Assembly: GCA_013396755.1 (NCBI GenBank)
Contig: VWZF01005999.1
Coordinates: forward strand, 570,005-634,004
DNA length: 64,000 bases
Origin: Sclerurus mexicanus
Lineage: Eukaryota > Chordata > Aves > Passeriformes > Furnariidae
Direction of reading: 5' to 3'
In this document: positions 11,111 through 24,064 of the stretch, in pieces
Position numbering within the stretch: the stretch's first letter is position 1
Layout: the number at the start of each line of letters is the position of its first letter
Translations under genes and position numbers: made by a program
The notes under the pieces: model-generated
Told to the model about the DNA's origin: nothing
Database searches by the model: none
What the model saw: the letters and a program-made list of their open reading frames with translations, nothing else

Positions 11111-14100
11111 TAGCAGGGGAGCCCTCCTGGACACGTGGCACCAGCTGGCATGTGCCATGTCTGTGCTGTGGCTCCCCTGGCTGCCTGATCCCTGCTCACT
11201 TCATCCTGTGGGATGCAGGGGGACCCCGAGTGCTGTGGCACCGGGATAAAGGTCTGGAGGTGATGGGGTGGAGGGTGGCAGCACTGCCAGGCTGATCCAG
11301 GCTGGCCACGACACGGGACAAGGTTCTGGGGTTTTTTGGGAGCTGTAATTGGCAGCTTATTGTGCTTTTCATCAGCCACACCCAGTGTAGGTTTTCTTAC
11401 GGAGTGAGTTAAATAGACGAGCACTTGAAGAAGATAAATGAATCCAGGTACCAGCAGTTTCTGTGAGGGGGAACTTCCACCCCAGGGACCGACAGCGCAG
11501 GGAGAATGGGGTCTGGTCTGCCCTTGTCCTTCCCATGGGTGCTGAACACAAAGGAAGGAGAGCAGCACTCGGTGGCTTTACTGCTCGCTCCAAGGAGTTG
11601 CCATCATTCACAGGTTTGGCACGCTCAGCTGGACATCAGAGGAATTCACTCCCAAAAGAAATAAAAACCCATCAACATTTCTGTCCCTCGCTCTCCAACT
11701 CGTGCTGCTCATGGTCTTCAGAGCAGCAGCAAGATCTTCATTTGTGTTGCCTGAGCTTCAGTTTACATTTCGAATGGATACATCTTCATGCTCCACAGTC
11801 CAGATTCTGCTTTCTCACACGGGTATTACACCAGCAGAGATGCTGTCACCACCAGTCCATGAGCATCTGGCCATGACAGTCCAGTCCAGCTGAGGAGAGA
11901 GAGCCTTTTGGGCAGCTGAATAACTCCAGGGGCGTATGTGGAGGCAGCCGGTGCCTCTCTCATCCTGTGTGTCTGGGCTGGGGCTCCTCGATATTCAGCA
12001 CCTGCACTTGAGCAGCTGTCACCCCCTGCACCACCAGCATGTCCAGGGCCTTGCTTTGATCTCTCTTTGTTTCAATGCTCCCAGCTGTCCATGTGTTGCC
12101 CAGCTGGGAGTCTTCCAATTTCTTTGTGACTTTTCTCCCCTCGCTTTCCCACCCCTGGCTGTGGGAGTGCTTTTCTTCCAGTCCCAGCTGCGCTGAACTT
12201 TAACGTGACCCATTTTGTCCTTTGTTTTCAAACAGCACAGGCATGGCTGACTCGTAGCTGCGTGGGGGGATTGAGCTGGAGGTGCTGAGGGCAGGGGACG
12301 GCTGGATGCTGCAGAAATGGTCAACAAGACCGAGCACATGGATTCCCCAAAGTGTCAGAGCAAACCTGCTGTGCCAGGGCTCCACAGCCTGCTGGTTGAG
12401 CAGGGCTGCAGTCACTGTACCCCGGGGAAACCTCCTGTGCAGGAGCCTCCCAGGGAGGGTCCCAGACCCTCTGTGCTCATCACTGCATGGCCTCAGGGGC
12501 AGAGGGGCTGTGGGCAGGGGCAGGAGCCAAGAGCCAAGCTGTGAACCCTGGGAGCAAAAACCTGGGATGTTTGTGTCCCCCCTTGCATACCTGGGGAGAG
12601 CTGGAGGCTGGGAATAACACCCGGGGAACATGAGAAACCCTTCTCTACCCTCCCATGGCTCTTCTGAGTCAGAAGAATGAGCACAAATGTCCATCCTCAA
12701 CGTCACCTCCAGGGTAACATGTGCACCTGCAAGTGCCACATGCCTTCTCCTGGGGGAGACCCTCTGGCTGCCCTGGCTGCAGCCAAGTTGGAGACCCAAA
12801 AATACAGGAGAACACCACGCCCCCAACAGGGTCCTCTGGAGGGAAGGGACTGAAATGGCCCAGCACATTTCTAAGCATTTTGCATGTTTGAAAGCACTGT
12901 GGTGCCAGGGAGGTTGAGTGGAAGAGAAAATAATCGTGTAAAGGCACAAAAGCTGAGACCAGCAGAGTGGTGTGGTGGGCTAAGGTGTGACCAAGGCTCG
13001 TAGCCTTGGGCAGAGCAGGTCCCTGGACCTGAAGTGCAGAGCCTGAGAAGTCTGCAGCCAGAAACCACAGGCTTGGACCAGAAACAGCTCCAGCTTCATG
13101 CTGAGATGGAAGCAATTCATCCCCCTTTGCCCCCTCCCTGGGGAGCATCCAGCTGTTGCACTGAGCAGCGGTGTAGTTCCTTTTCCCAGGATTTCGGTGC
13201 AGCTGAAGCTGGTGATCCCCCAAATTTGACTGCAACCCCAGTTGCTGCTGCTGCTCAAGTCCTGGAGTGCAGAAAGCTCAGCTCCTTTTCCCTGGAGCAG
13301 CAGTGGATGCCTCCCCCAGAGCCATCCCCGATCCCAAGGGAGCAAATAAAGCGGTTAGTGAAGCTCTCCAGTCCTCTGGCACTGGCACGAGTCCAGCTTC
13401 CTGTCTCTGTGTGCTGCTTTCTGGGCTCTGCTCCTTCCAAGAATGGATTAAACATCTCAATAACCCATTTGGAGGCTGCAGCCTCCCCTGCTTGAGCCTG
13501 TAACAAGCCTCCTTAAGAAAAATTATGAGCAGTAGACATAGCAAGGGCTGGTTCAGTTTACAAGGCTTCAGCACAGAGTGCTGGCTTCATAAATGAGGTT
13601 TGGAGCCAAATTCTTCCTGGCTCTTTATGAGAGACCCGTGTATTGGAAAAGCAACCACCCTTTGTTTATGGGAGCAGTCTTCTTGCCCATGTCCCAGGGA
13701 CATGTTTGATCCTGAACTTGGGCGTTTTACAGTGGCAGTGTGTTGGAGAGGGAGTGCTGGGCAGGGGCTCAGAAGGGGTGTTTGTATCTGCCCAGGAACT
13801 CGGGTGCTGGCACCTGAACCCAGTGTCTCGTACCCACGGGGAGCCCGGTTGTTGCTGGACCTGCCACAAACACGGATTAAGACGTGTTCTGGAAGCTTCT
13901 TTGGATTGGCAGGGCTATCCCTCAGCAGCCTTTCCGTGTTATTGAGGGGATTTGTGAGCTCAGACCCCCAGGATTCAGGGCACTGTTCCTCTGAACGTGT
14001 TGGCACAAGTGTGGACGTCAATGCACATTTTGCAGACTCCCCTCTGCTATTGCCTTTTAAAGCACCCAACGTCTGACAGCTGTTAATGTAACACAAAACT

Positions 14101-14587
14101 GAGGCTATGCTGCTGCACAAGTGTAAACTGGGCTGTACTGGGGCTGTGCTGGCCTCTCCCCCACCCGAAGATGTGCCTCTGGTGCTGGGTGAGCTGGTCA
14201 GGAGCTCAGCCAGGGGACAGCAGGATGGGTGGCAGGAGCGGGAACACCTCCCTGCTTGCGTTGGCTCCATATGGCTGTATTGAGTGGCAGCCAGTGCCAC
14301 CCACGTGGCACAAGGGAAGGGGGATGAACTGCTGGATCAGGTCCTCAGGATGGGGCAAGACAAACCCATGGCTGACCCTTCCTGGAGCCCCAGTGATGGA
14401 CAAGTGCTCCGAGCAGGATGTGGGGCTGGGAACCTCCAGAGGCTCCTCCAGAACAGCTTTTCTGTGGTAGCACCTGGATATCAGGAGGGCACTGGCAGCT
14501 GAAACTGGCACCAGGTCACAACCACCCCTGAGCAAGAGTGACCCTGGGAAGGGTGGCACCCCTCACAAAGGTACCGAAGGCCACCTT
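11111..14587. other. No gene seen
   Basis: Unique GC-rich DNA. Long open frames here (249 codons minus at 12200-12949, 237 codons minus at 13587-14300) lack splice context and read like chance frames. Confidence 0.5.
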
Positions 14588-14656
14588 TTACCATCCTCAG
14601 GTGCAGATGATCCCCGTGTGCCCCTTCCAACTCAGAATGTTCTATGATTCTGTGGA
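14588..14656 (+). mobile_element. Short CR1 or SINE tail
   Basis: Only the extreme 3' end is present: GATGATCCCCGTGTGCCC, then CTTCCAACTCAGAATG and TTCTATGATTCTGTGG. Too short to tell CR1 from a CR1-tailed SINE. Confidence 0.6.
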
Positions 14657-15397
14657 CCAGCCAGGTCTGCAGGAGCTGCCAAAGGCTGGGAAGGTCCAGA
14701 AGAGCCTTCCCCATGGCTCAGTTTGTTTTCCTGCAGTGACAAGGGTCCTGGAGTTTTGCTCACCTGTGTCCAAAGCTCCAGCTCAGTGTGTTTTTGGGAC
14801 AGTCTGTCCTCAACTGCCCATCTTCGCTTTGCCAGCCCCGGTGTTGGGGCAGCACAGATGTCACCGCACTGACTGTTTTGCCTCCTGCTCTTGGGGATGC
14901 CTGTCTGGGAGGAGAATCCCTGTTGTTCCAACAAGTCCAGGCTTCTGCTAAAATGAACATCAGGTTTTATTGACAGAATAAGTAAATATTGACCAGTGGA
15001 AAGTTAAAGCCAATATTTACTCTGAGTTTCCCTAAATCCAAGTGTTTACAGTAAGTGAAGGCAAAGTGCTGATCCCAGATTCCCACTTGTGACACTGCCT
15101 GGCCCCAGGGCAGTGGGGCTGCCATCCAGGCCAGGGATTCTCCAAACTGTTTTTCCAGACATTTCCAAAGAAGGTGCTTTCTGTGGCTGTGGGCTTGAAC
15201 GAGGTGCTGACCTATATATTAAACAAACTTCTTGAGAGATGAAATTACAGATGTGGAAATCTGGAGATTTAGTATTCTCCAGTGTCAGAGTCAGGAATTT
15301 GATCAATATATGAGATAATTTCTTTGCAAATAAACTTACAAAGGAGGACAAATAGAAATTCATTCCTCATTGGAAAGGAAGTGTCGACATCTCAGTG
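14657..15397. other. No gene seen
   Basis: Turns AT-rich from about 14950; no element recognised. Confidence 0.5.
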
Positions 15398-16680
15398 AAT
15401 CACAGAATGGTTTGGGTGGAAGGGACTTCTCAAGCCCATCGAGTCCAACCCCCTGCAGTGAGCAGGGACATCTTCAACTGGACCAGGGTGCTCAGAGCGC
15501 TGTCCAACCTGGCCTGGAATGTTTCCAGGATGGAGCAGCCACCACATCTCTGGGCCACCTGTGCCACTGTTTCACCACCCTCGTCAAAAGTTTCTGTCTA
15601 GTCTGAACCAACACTCCTTTAGTTTAAAGCCAGCACTGCTTGTTCTGTCAGAACAGGCCCTGCTAAAACTTGTCCCCATCTTTCTTACAGGCCCATTTAA
15701 GCCCCAGAAGGGTCTCCAAGGTCTCCCCCAGAGCCTTCTCTTCTCCAGGTGGACACCCCCAGCTCTCCCAGCCTGACTCCAGAGCAGAGGGGCTCCAGCC
15801 CTTGGAGCATCTCCGAGGCCTCCTCTGGGCTCTCCCAATAGCTCCATGTCCTTCTGGTGGAGCCCCCAGGGCTGGAGCAGCTCTGCAGGGGGGTCTCACC
15901 TGAGGGGGCAGAGGGGCAGAATCCTCCCCTGTCCTGCTGCCCACGCTGTGGGACCAGCCCAGGGCACGGGGGGTTTCTGGGCAGGGCCATGTCCAGCCTC
16001 TCCCCCACCAGCCCCCCCAGGTCCTTCTCCCAGGGCTGCTCCATCTGCTCATCCCCAGCCTGGATTGATCCCAGGGGTTGTCCTGACCCAGTATCACATC
16101 CCCTGTGGTAGGGCTGTCTATTACCTGGCTTAGGAATTTATCCTCCAAACACTCCAGGCACCTCCTGGATTGCCCACAGCTCACTGTGCTACGTTTCCAG
16201 CAGATGCCCAGGTGGTTGAGGTCCCCCAGTAAAACAAAAGCCTGTGAGCGTGACGTCTCCCAAGCTGGAGCAAGAAGGCTTTGTCAGTAGGCTCCTCTTG
16301 GTGGGGTGACCTGTAGTAGGCACCAACCACCAGGTCCCCTTCGCTGCCTCAGTCTCTGATTCCCACCACAAGCTCTCAACCTCCTCGTGGCTGTTCCTCT
16401 CAGTCTGTCCATCTCTTGATGTTGGTGGCAATCCCTCCACCCCTCTGTTCTTGCCTGGTCCTTCTGAACACCTGTGACCATCGATAGCTCCACTCCACTC
16501 ATGGCTTTCATCCCACCCAGTTCCAGTCATGGCAACTGGGTCACACCTTTCTGGCAGCTCCCAATTCCAGCTAAAGTACTTTATCTGCTCTAATTCCACC
16601 TTTGGAGGTGGCATCTCCACCCTTTGAAAGTGCCCAGCCATAACCCACTCTGATCCTTCACCTTCCCATTAAATTCCTTA
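15398..16680 (-). mobile_element. CR1 LINE with endonuclease remnant and internal deletion
   Basis: The 3' end lies at 15398. Between about 16680 and 16089 the minus strand still shows the ORF2 endonuclease region, frameshifted: RRTRQEQRGGGIAT, GDLVVGAYYRSPHQEE and FVLLGDLNHLGICW, whose last piece holds the GDxNH catalytic motif. At about 16088 it jumps straight to sequence that lies after the reverse transcriptase in an intact element. The whole RT domain is missing. Not active. Confidence 0.85.
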
Positions 16681-17504
16681 ATTTTTCCTGGCTCCCAATA
16701 TTTTGCCCACACTCACATCAGCCTAACAAGCTTCCCCTCCTGCTGTTTACGACCGTGATGTTTGGATTTCCGTGTGGCAGATGTTCCTTTTAACAGCTAT
16801 TTACAGGCAGAAGGGCTGGGAGTCCTGCTGTGCTGACGGGCAGAAGTGGAGCCACGTTATCACTCCTGCAGCCAGGCATGAAATGCACAACCAAGTCTGC
16901 AGGGGAAGAAATGCTTTTAAAGCAAGGCAAGGCATCCTGTTCAGTGCTGAGGCCGGTGATTTGTTACCAGGACAAGGACCTCGTATGCCCTTGTGCTTAG
17001 CACTCGTGTCCAGGGCTTTCACTCAGTTTTTGGCAATATGAAAATGGCAAACCGTTGGCAGAATGTTTTGGGGTAAGAATATTGCAAACACTGCCTTGAT
17101 AGTTTAATTACTCGCTATTTCTAGGGCAGGGAGTAAGAAAAGTTTGGGAGCTCCAGATCCAACTGTCTGGACTTGACTAGGAAGGACCTTACAGCCCCTG
17201 TTGAGATCAGAGCCAGGCCCCAGCCCAGAGCCCTGTTTATCAGAGGTGAAGGAAGGTTGAATCACAGTGGGAATTTTAATCCATGTCTTATTTTCCTCCT
17301 TGGCCATTTCTTTTGCCATTTGAGGGCTCAGCTGCAAAGCAAAGCTCAGGATGTTGAATGACTTTGGGTAGATGCCCATGGCAGAGGTGCAAAGCTCATG
17401 GGGTGCTCAGTGTGCCATTGTCTGGTTCCTGCATCCCTCAGGAGAGCAGCACAAACACAGCCTGAGCCAGAGGGAGCTGTGCTACCCAAGGCTGCTCCTG
17501 GCAT
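16681..17504. other. No gene seen
   Basis: Unique sequence between two CR1 copies on the same strand. Confidence 0.5.
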
Positions 17505-18320
17505 TGGGAAGTGATCTCAGCAGGGACCCACAAGGACCATCGAGTCCAGCCCTCAGCCCTGCACAGGACCATCCCCAAGAGTCACCCCCTGTGCCCCAGA
17601 GCATCATCCAAACCCTCCTGGAGCTCTGGCAGCCTTGGGGCCGTGCCCACTGCCCTGGGGAGCCTGGGCAGTGCCCACCACCCTCTGGGGGAAGAGCCTT
17701 TCCCTGAGATCCCACCTGACCCTGCCCTGACACAGCTCCAGCCCTTTCCTGGGTGCTGTCCCTGTCACACAGAGCAGAGATCAGAGCCTGCCCCTCCTCT
17801 GCCCCTCCCCAGGGAGTTGTTCCTGCAATGAGGTCTCCCCTCAGTCTCCTCTTCTCCAGCTGAACACCCCAAGTGCCCTCAGTGTCCTCACACATTTCCC
17901 CTCCAAGCCCTTCCCAATCCTTGTGTCCCTCCTTTGGACACTCTCCAGTGGCTCCATCTCTCCCTTCCATTGTGTCCCCCAACCTGCCCCACTATTGCAG
18001 GTGAGGCCTCCCCAGTGCAGAGCAGAGCGGGACAATCCCCTCCCTGCCCTGATGCCCCCCAGGACAGGGATGTCCCTCCTGGCTCCAGGGCACTGCTGGG
18101 TCATGGCCAACTGGCCACTGACCAGGACCCCCAGGGCCCTTTCCCATCACTACTTTCCAGCCTCTCATTCCCAGTCTGTCCATACATCCAGGGTTGCCCC
18201 ATCCCAGGGGCAGAATCGGCACTTGCCCTTGTTGAACTTCCCATGGTTGGTGATTCCCAGTGCTCTGACCTGTCCAGGTCTATGGGAACTTCCAGCAGTG
18301 TGTAAAACTGACTCCCTCCA
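17505..18320 (-). mobile_element. CR1 LINE, long 3' portion
   Basis: It reads from GGGACCCACAAGGACCATCG at the 3' side to about 18300, where CCTTGTTGAACTTCCCATGG is the reverse of the RT-end wording KFNKG. About 0.8 kb, 5'-truncated. Confidence 0.88.
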
Positions 18321-19124
18321 GCTGCCCCATGAACAACTCATGGTGCTTCTTGTCAGAAGAGCTCTCACAGGCCCTGGCACAGCAAACAGGAGGCCTGAGC
18401 TCCATCCAGTGCTCTGAGGTCACCTGGGGTTCGTCGTGTGCTGCTGGGGAGCTGCACCCCATCCCTGGGGTGCTTGGGGAAGCAGGACGGGATGATGGAC
18501 ACCGGAGCCCCAAAGGTCACCAGTGTGATGCTTTTCTGAGCAGAGTGAGGAGCAGCCACACCGGTATTAACAGCAAAGCCTGGCACTGATAAACTCCCTG
18601 GGGCTGGGCAGCCTCAGCTGCCTTGTCAGCTCCGGAGCTTTATAACACAGGCAGGGTGTTTCCAGGTGCCACCTGCAAGCACTGAGATCCTTTGCACTGC
18701 TCCCTCCTGTCCCCTCTCCCAAGGCAGTGCTGACCCTGTCACAGAACTGCTGCATCATGGAAAGTCCCACCACAGGCTGGAGTCAAAGCAAAAGCAGACA
18801 GTTCCTTCTGCAGGCTGGTACCCTGTTCCTGAATGGCCAATGAGCCAGGCTTGGGGAACAAGGAAAAGACAAAAATTCAACGTCAGAATTATTCTTTTTA
18901 GGTTCACTCTGTTTCTGGCCAAAGTAATTCCGGGACATCCTGAGCCAGAAGCCGAAACAAAAAAATCTTCACTTTATTGAGCTTGTCCTGACCCTGAGTG
19001 TCACACACTGTTCCCATCTTCCTTCTTCCCACTTCATGACCAGGCTTCCCCCAGCCTGGTAGACCTCCTGCCTCCATCCATATTGCTATTGGTCCTCCAG
19101 AAGCGCTAGGAAGCATCTCCATCC
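18321..19124. other. No gene seen
   Basis: Unique sequence; nothing recognised. Confidence 0.5.
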
Positions 19125-19398
19125 TGCTCATGGACAGGGCTGAGCCTGGCAGGTACAGAGGGCAGGGCTAGATTTGATACTGGAAAGAAATCCTTCCCTG
19201 GGAGGGTGGGCAGGCCCTGGCACAGGGTGCCCAGGGAAGCTGTGGCTGCTCCATCCCTGGAAGTGTCCATGGCCAGGTTGGACAGGGTTTGGAGCCAGCT
19301 GGGCTGATGGAAGGTGTCCCTGCCCATGACAGGGGTGGCACTGGATGGGCTTTAAGGTCCCTTCCAACCTAACCCACTCAGTGATTCTGTGATTCTTT
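19125..19398 (+). mobile_element. CR1 LINE, 3' end
   Basis: From GGCAGGGCTAGATTTGATAC through GGAAGTGTCCATGGCCAGG to the terminal GTGATTCTGTGATTC. Confidence 0.9.
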
Positions 19399-19964
19399 GT
19401 GTTTGGGAGGTGAGACCCTTGGTTTTCCTGCCTTGACTTGCCTTCCTGGGCCAGGTGCCCACCTGGGAAATGAGCAGCAGCACTGACTTTGAGACACCAC
19501 AAGGTTAATGCAGTAAAGGGCCACTCTGTATTTTCCTGCTCTTCCAATTTTTTATCCATGACTCCTCACAAATGCCAGCCCTTGTCTTCTACTCTGGGAA
19601 CACCAGGAGCCCACAGTAATTTCCCACCCAGGTCACCTTTCTTTCAGAAGTGGCCTGTTTCGCCTTCAGAGAAGCCTGGGGAAAAGTCTCCTCTAAAAAT
19701 GTTCTGAAGCCTCCTGAGACTGATGGAGAAGGAAGTCTGTTGGAGGAGGGTGAGGGAGAATGGAGGGCACAGGCTTTGGGGACACCTCTCCTGGGATAAG
19801 GAGCCCTGGCCAGTCAGAACAGAGCCAAGTAGCCCATTCCTCATCTCCAGGCTGTTATTTTCCTCCTATCCTTGGCTCTACACTTGTCCTTGTTGGGCCA
19901 CAGGGACAAAGGAGCAGTTTCTGTCCAATTTATAAGGCAGAAAAGGAGCAACCAAGCCAAAGAG
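19399..19964. other. No gene seen
   Basis: Unique sequence between two CR1 copies in opposite orientations. Confidence 0.5.
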
Positions 19965-20305
19965 AATTTTTTTCTCTTTGGGATCATCAAGCCCAGCTGT
20001 TGACTTTGTCAGACAGACCATGGCATGGAGTGCCCCAGCCAGTCATTTTTTGAGCACTTCCAGGGTTGGTGACTCCGCCACCTCCCTGGGCAGCCCCTTT
20101 CAGTGCTTGATGACCCTTTCTGTGAAGAAATTCCTCCTGATGTGCGATTCCTCCTCAGACAGTTCAGCAGAATTTGGCTCTCTGGCCTGTGCCTTGGCCA
20201 GTGCAGGCTCTGGGTGCTCCCCCTCTCCAGCCTGGGTGCAGCACAGGCTGCCTTTGACCTGGGCACGTGTCCCAGGAGCTGCAGAGGAAGGTGCTACATG
20301 AGGAC
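19965..20305 (-). mobile_element. CR1 LINE, diverged subgroup
   Basis: GGGATCATCAAGCCCAGC at the left, then GGTTGGTGACTCCGCCACC and TGTGAAGAAATTCCTCCTGA. This is the older CR1 subgroup also seen at 22693 and 36843. The outermost 3' repeat is not visible. Confidence 0.8.
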
Positions 20306-22350
20306 ACCTGGACGAGACCCCAGCACACAACCTCATACCCCGACCTCTCACAAAGACCACACAGGCCAGTGACAGATTCCTGCTGTCCTGGAGGGTGTGA
20401 CATCCTCCCACCCTACGCTGTCCCACCTTCCTCACCCCCCTTTCCTTTGTGTAGGCGTTGGTGACCTTTTAGAGAGCACTCCACGGCCCATATTAGATCA
20501 GGGGTGAGCTGATGCTCCCTGATCTCTCACACTTGTGTAAAAACCTTGAACTGACTGTGTGAAGAGCAGTCTCCTCCCCAAAGAGCTGCTGACTAGTGGT
20601 GTGCAGGCAAGTTCTCAAGGAGCAGAGGGGCCTGGAGAAAGAAAACAGTCACAGGGATGGGTTCATGTGTGCTGGAAAAATGATGGCTTTTCACTCTGGA
20701 TCGGAGCCCTCCGGCAGGAATTGAGGTGAATATCAGGGCCACGGGGTACAAGTCACCTCTGTCTCTCCCTGTCCCTCAAACACACTGTCCTGCACTGGAT
20801 CAAGTGTTAAAGGCTACCAAGAAAAGGTTGCAGGAATGACTCCATCCTGTTCCAGTGACTTGTTTTTGCAACCTAAAAAAAAGATTGCTTTTTGCATAAA
20901 GTAAACATATTCTTGCCTTTCCCCCCCCCTCAGCAACGGATTCCACTTTGAGTTAAGAGTATAAATAGAACCAGAAAAAACTCTGTGTGGCAACAAAGCA
21001 GTGGGATATTAACTGTGCTCCCCCTGGGGCTGCTGTGAAAATTCTCCCCCGGCTTCATCACTGCTTTAAGAAAAAGTTGCATTAAGTCAGTATTTTTCTT
21101 TTGGACAACTATTTCTGGAATGTCTCTTGTTCCCAGGGATTACGTAAAGTCACTCCTGTGGGTTTGTGGAGTCTCAAAGGCTCAGCTGGAAAAGACCCAT
21201 TAGATCCCTCAGGCCAGATCTGCCAGAGTGAAGCTCCTGCCCACAAGTGGAGTTCCCCTGGGGGTTCAGGGCAGGCTCAGGTCTGTCCAGCCTTGGTTCC
21301 TACTTGCTTTGGCTCTACCCAACCCTTTTCCCTCCTTTCCCGCTGTTTCTGGGATTTTTGTGCTTTTCATCCCATCCCATCCCTGGACATCTGTGCTCCA
21401 TCCATAGGCAGCGCTGTCCATCCTGCCCTGCTGCCTCCCAGGCTGTGGTTTGTGCCACGACAGGGCTGATTTCACTGCTCAGCTACTGCCTCATCTTCTC
21501 CTGTATCTCCATAAATATTTATATGAATTTCTTCGCAGTTCGATAGCTCAGAAAACAGGATCTGGCAATGAAAGCCAGCAGATGAGGACAGTGCTCTGGG
21601 CAGCTGCTTTTGCTGCGGTCACACCTGTGTGGTGGCTCCCCTGCAGCACAGGGCACGTGCTCTTTGCCATAGACCCTCAAGTCAAAACTGATGGGAAAAC
21701 ACAGCTACTTGTGGATTTTACTTGTATTTTACCTATGTTTTTACTTACACTGGACATTTTCTAATGTCAAAAAGGCTTCAAGAAGGTTTTGATACAAGTT
21801 ATTTGAGATCAATGATGATTCAACAAGAGAAAGAATAAACACCTCTGGTGATTTTAAAGCATCTCCCACCATCCTGCCTCCTTTATCCCATTCCATCCCC
21901 TCAGGAAGTTCAATGGAAGGCAGATGTTCAGGGCAAGGCCCACAGAGAAATTGGCTTCCTGATAGATTTTTCAGACAGAGAGTCCTGAAAATCCCTTCAT
22001 GAGGACATCAGGTCTCCACTCAAGCACACAAAGTAAGGGAAATTTGGCTGCTTTGGCACTAAAGAGCTGATCCTGAAATACGAAGAGGAGGATCTGAGTG
22101 AAGTGCAGTTATTCTGTGCAAGACTAAAATGCAGAAAAGAGAAGAAGCTCCAGCTGAGTAAAACTGGTCTGAATTAGAAAGAAAAATGTAGCCAGTGCTT
22201 TGGTACAACAATTTCCCAAATGTTCCTGAAGACCATGTAAATCCATCTTTAGACCACAGGTATTTTTAATCTATAAAAAGCATTTGTCAAAGCAGCTGCA
22301 GCTTTTAATGCAGCCCAAATACAGTCTGTAGTGTTAAAACAAACCTACTT
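20306..22350. other. No firm gene; one weak exon candidate
   Basis: A C8 run at about 20922, the weak exon at 21136-21279, and an AT-rich stretch 21700-22340 without recognisable elements. Confidence 0.5.
21136..21279 (+). CDS. Weak candidate exon
   Basis: Behind TGTCTCTTGTTCCCAG lies an open 48-codon block (GLRKVTPVGLWSLKGSAG onward) ending CAG/GTCTGT. The donor is poor and no partner exon was found. Confidence 0.18.
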
Positions 22351-22634
22351 CTCTCTGACAAGTGCAAGATGCAGTGGCTGTTGAGGCTCTTTTAGCACAT
22401 ATTAGAGGAGGAATGCAGGAGGATCTTGAGAACCTTAATGAGGAAGTGCTGCTTTCTTTGTTACAGACAGGAAGTCCTTGCGGACCCAGAAACACAACAG
22501 ACATCCCCAACATTCCATGTGATGCAAGAGCTGAAGGCAGAGGTGCCTTCAGCACTCAGCAAAGCTTTGGACATCATCAAAAATATTATCTGTGACTTGC
22601 TGTGAGAATGTAAAAATAAGAATAAGAATAAAAA
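22351..22634 (+). pseudogene. Broken helical reading frame with poly(A) signal
   Basis: One frame reads QDAVAVEALLAHIRGGMQED up to LLSLLQ. After a doubled ACAG (22464-22471) a second frame continues EVLADPETQQTS to KALDIIKNIICDLL and a stop near 22603. AATAAG units and an AATAAA follow within 30 bases. It may be a terminal exon starting after TTTGTTACAG, or a gene remnant broken by a 4-base duplication. The family is not recognised. Confidence 0.3.
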
Positions 22635-22692
22635 GTATCTAAAATATTTAGCTGGTAGCAAAAACATCTGAAGAGGAAACACTGAAATCTCG

Positions 22693-22900
22693 GTCACAGA
22701 ATCACAGAATCAGCTAGGTTGGAAAAGACCTCTGAGATCATCCAGTCCAAGCTTTGACCCGACACCACCTTGTCTACTAGACCATGGCACCGAGTGCCAC
22801 ATCGAGTCTCTTCTCAAACACCTCCAGGGTCGTAGGAACAGTAGTTGCAAAACTCCACTGGCTCTGAGGCTCCTCCTCAGGCTGCAGCTCCCAAGACACA
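22693..22900 (-). mobile_element. CR1 LINE, 3' end, diverged subgroup
   Basis: GGTCACAGAATCACAGAATC followed by GAAAAGACCTCTGAGATCAT and ACCATGGCACCGAGTGCCAC. Similarity fades after about 22840. Confidence 0.8.
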
Positions 22901-24064
22901 CCAGGAACTCTCCTGCTGAGGAGGCACTGCCTGGTGTCCACAAGTACATCATCCCAGGGGTGGCCAGAGCAGCAGAAGAGGATTCAGCTTGTCCGACTGT
23001 GGGCGTCCACAAAAGGATCTCCATCATATCCAGGTCCAGGAGACCTTTGCCATGGGGAGTGTGACGTCCTGGCTCTGATTTCTGGTGGAAACCAACCCAA
23101 CATGGGTGGCCAGTGGACACAATCTTGGGACAAACAATCTGGGTGGGGACATGGCAGCGATGCACAAGAGAAGCAACTTCCCACCTCCCACTTCCCTGGT
23201 GCTAAAGACTCCGAGTGTGCCCGAAGTGTGCCAAGCAGTGCCTGGGACGCCGCTTTAAATTCCCCCTGAAGTGCAGCTCTTCCCTCCTGTGCCTGTGAAT
23301 TGTCACAGACTTTAATGGCATCATCATGTATTTTGATTTCTGCTGCCTAATTGCTTCTTAACATTGTTATTCACAGAGAGTTTCTCGCCTTTGTTCTCAT
23401 TTCAATGAAACCGGGACAATAAAATGTCAAGAAGCACCAAAACAAAAGCAAACCTGCTGTAAATGAAGCATTTAGGTGGCACAGTTGACAGAAAAAAGAT
23501 GGGGAATGTGCCATTATGGATTTAGTGTTGCTGTGAAATCACCTTCATTTCAAGTTGTAGTTTCTGTACTGTTTTCTGTTTGTTTGATTAATATTTTACA
23601 AATTCTGACAGAAAATGCATCCTGTAAAGTACAAAAAATAACATCCATGGGAATAAACAGCCTACTGAGGCTTCTCTTCCCTGCTTTTACTGCAACTGAA
23701 TAAAACAGCACTGACTAAACATCAAGAGGGATTTTTTTACAGAGACAAGTTATAGTTCTATATGGAAGAGTCTTTTCTAAATAACAATCGCTGGTTTTAT
23801 TCCTGAAGGCTCAGGCACAGAATGGGAAATAGATTTAAATGATGAGATGGTTCCCCCGAGTCGCTTTGAATGGCTGGGAAAGCGTCACCATGTTCTAAAC
23901 AAAACCACTCTTCGCTTATCCTTCGTGTGCCTCATAAAACAGAAATATGGATTGCAACCAAACCAGCATCTGCAATTGCAATCTCACCTCCAGCATTTCT
24001 GAGGAGTCTCTGCGAGAAGGACCAGCAGCTCCTGGGTTCCAGCCAGGAATTTGAGGGGTGTGTA
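22901..24064. other. No gene seen
   Basis: 23285-23760 is AT-rich and complex, possibly conserved non-coding; nothing else. Confidence 0.4.

Noticed and set aside
10591..11295. 234-codon open frame on the plus strand
   Set aside because: Lies almost wholly within the antisense of a CR1 3' end.
12200..12949. 249-codon open frame on the minus strand
   Set aside because: No splice context, biased composition of GC-rich DNA, and no recognisable motif.
13587..14300. 237-codon open frame on the minus strand
   Set aside because: Same reasons; reads as chance frame.
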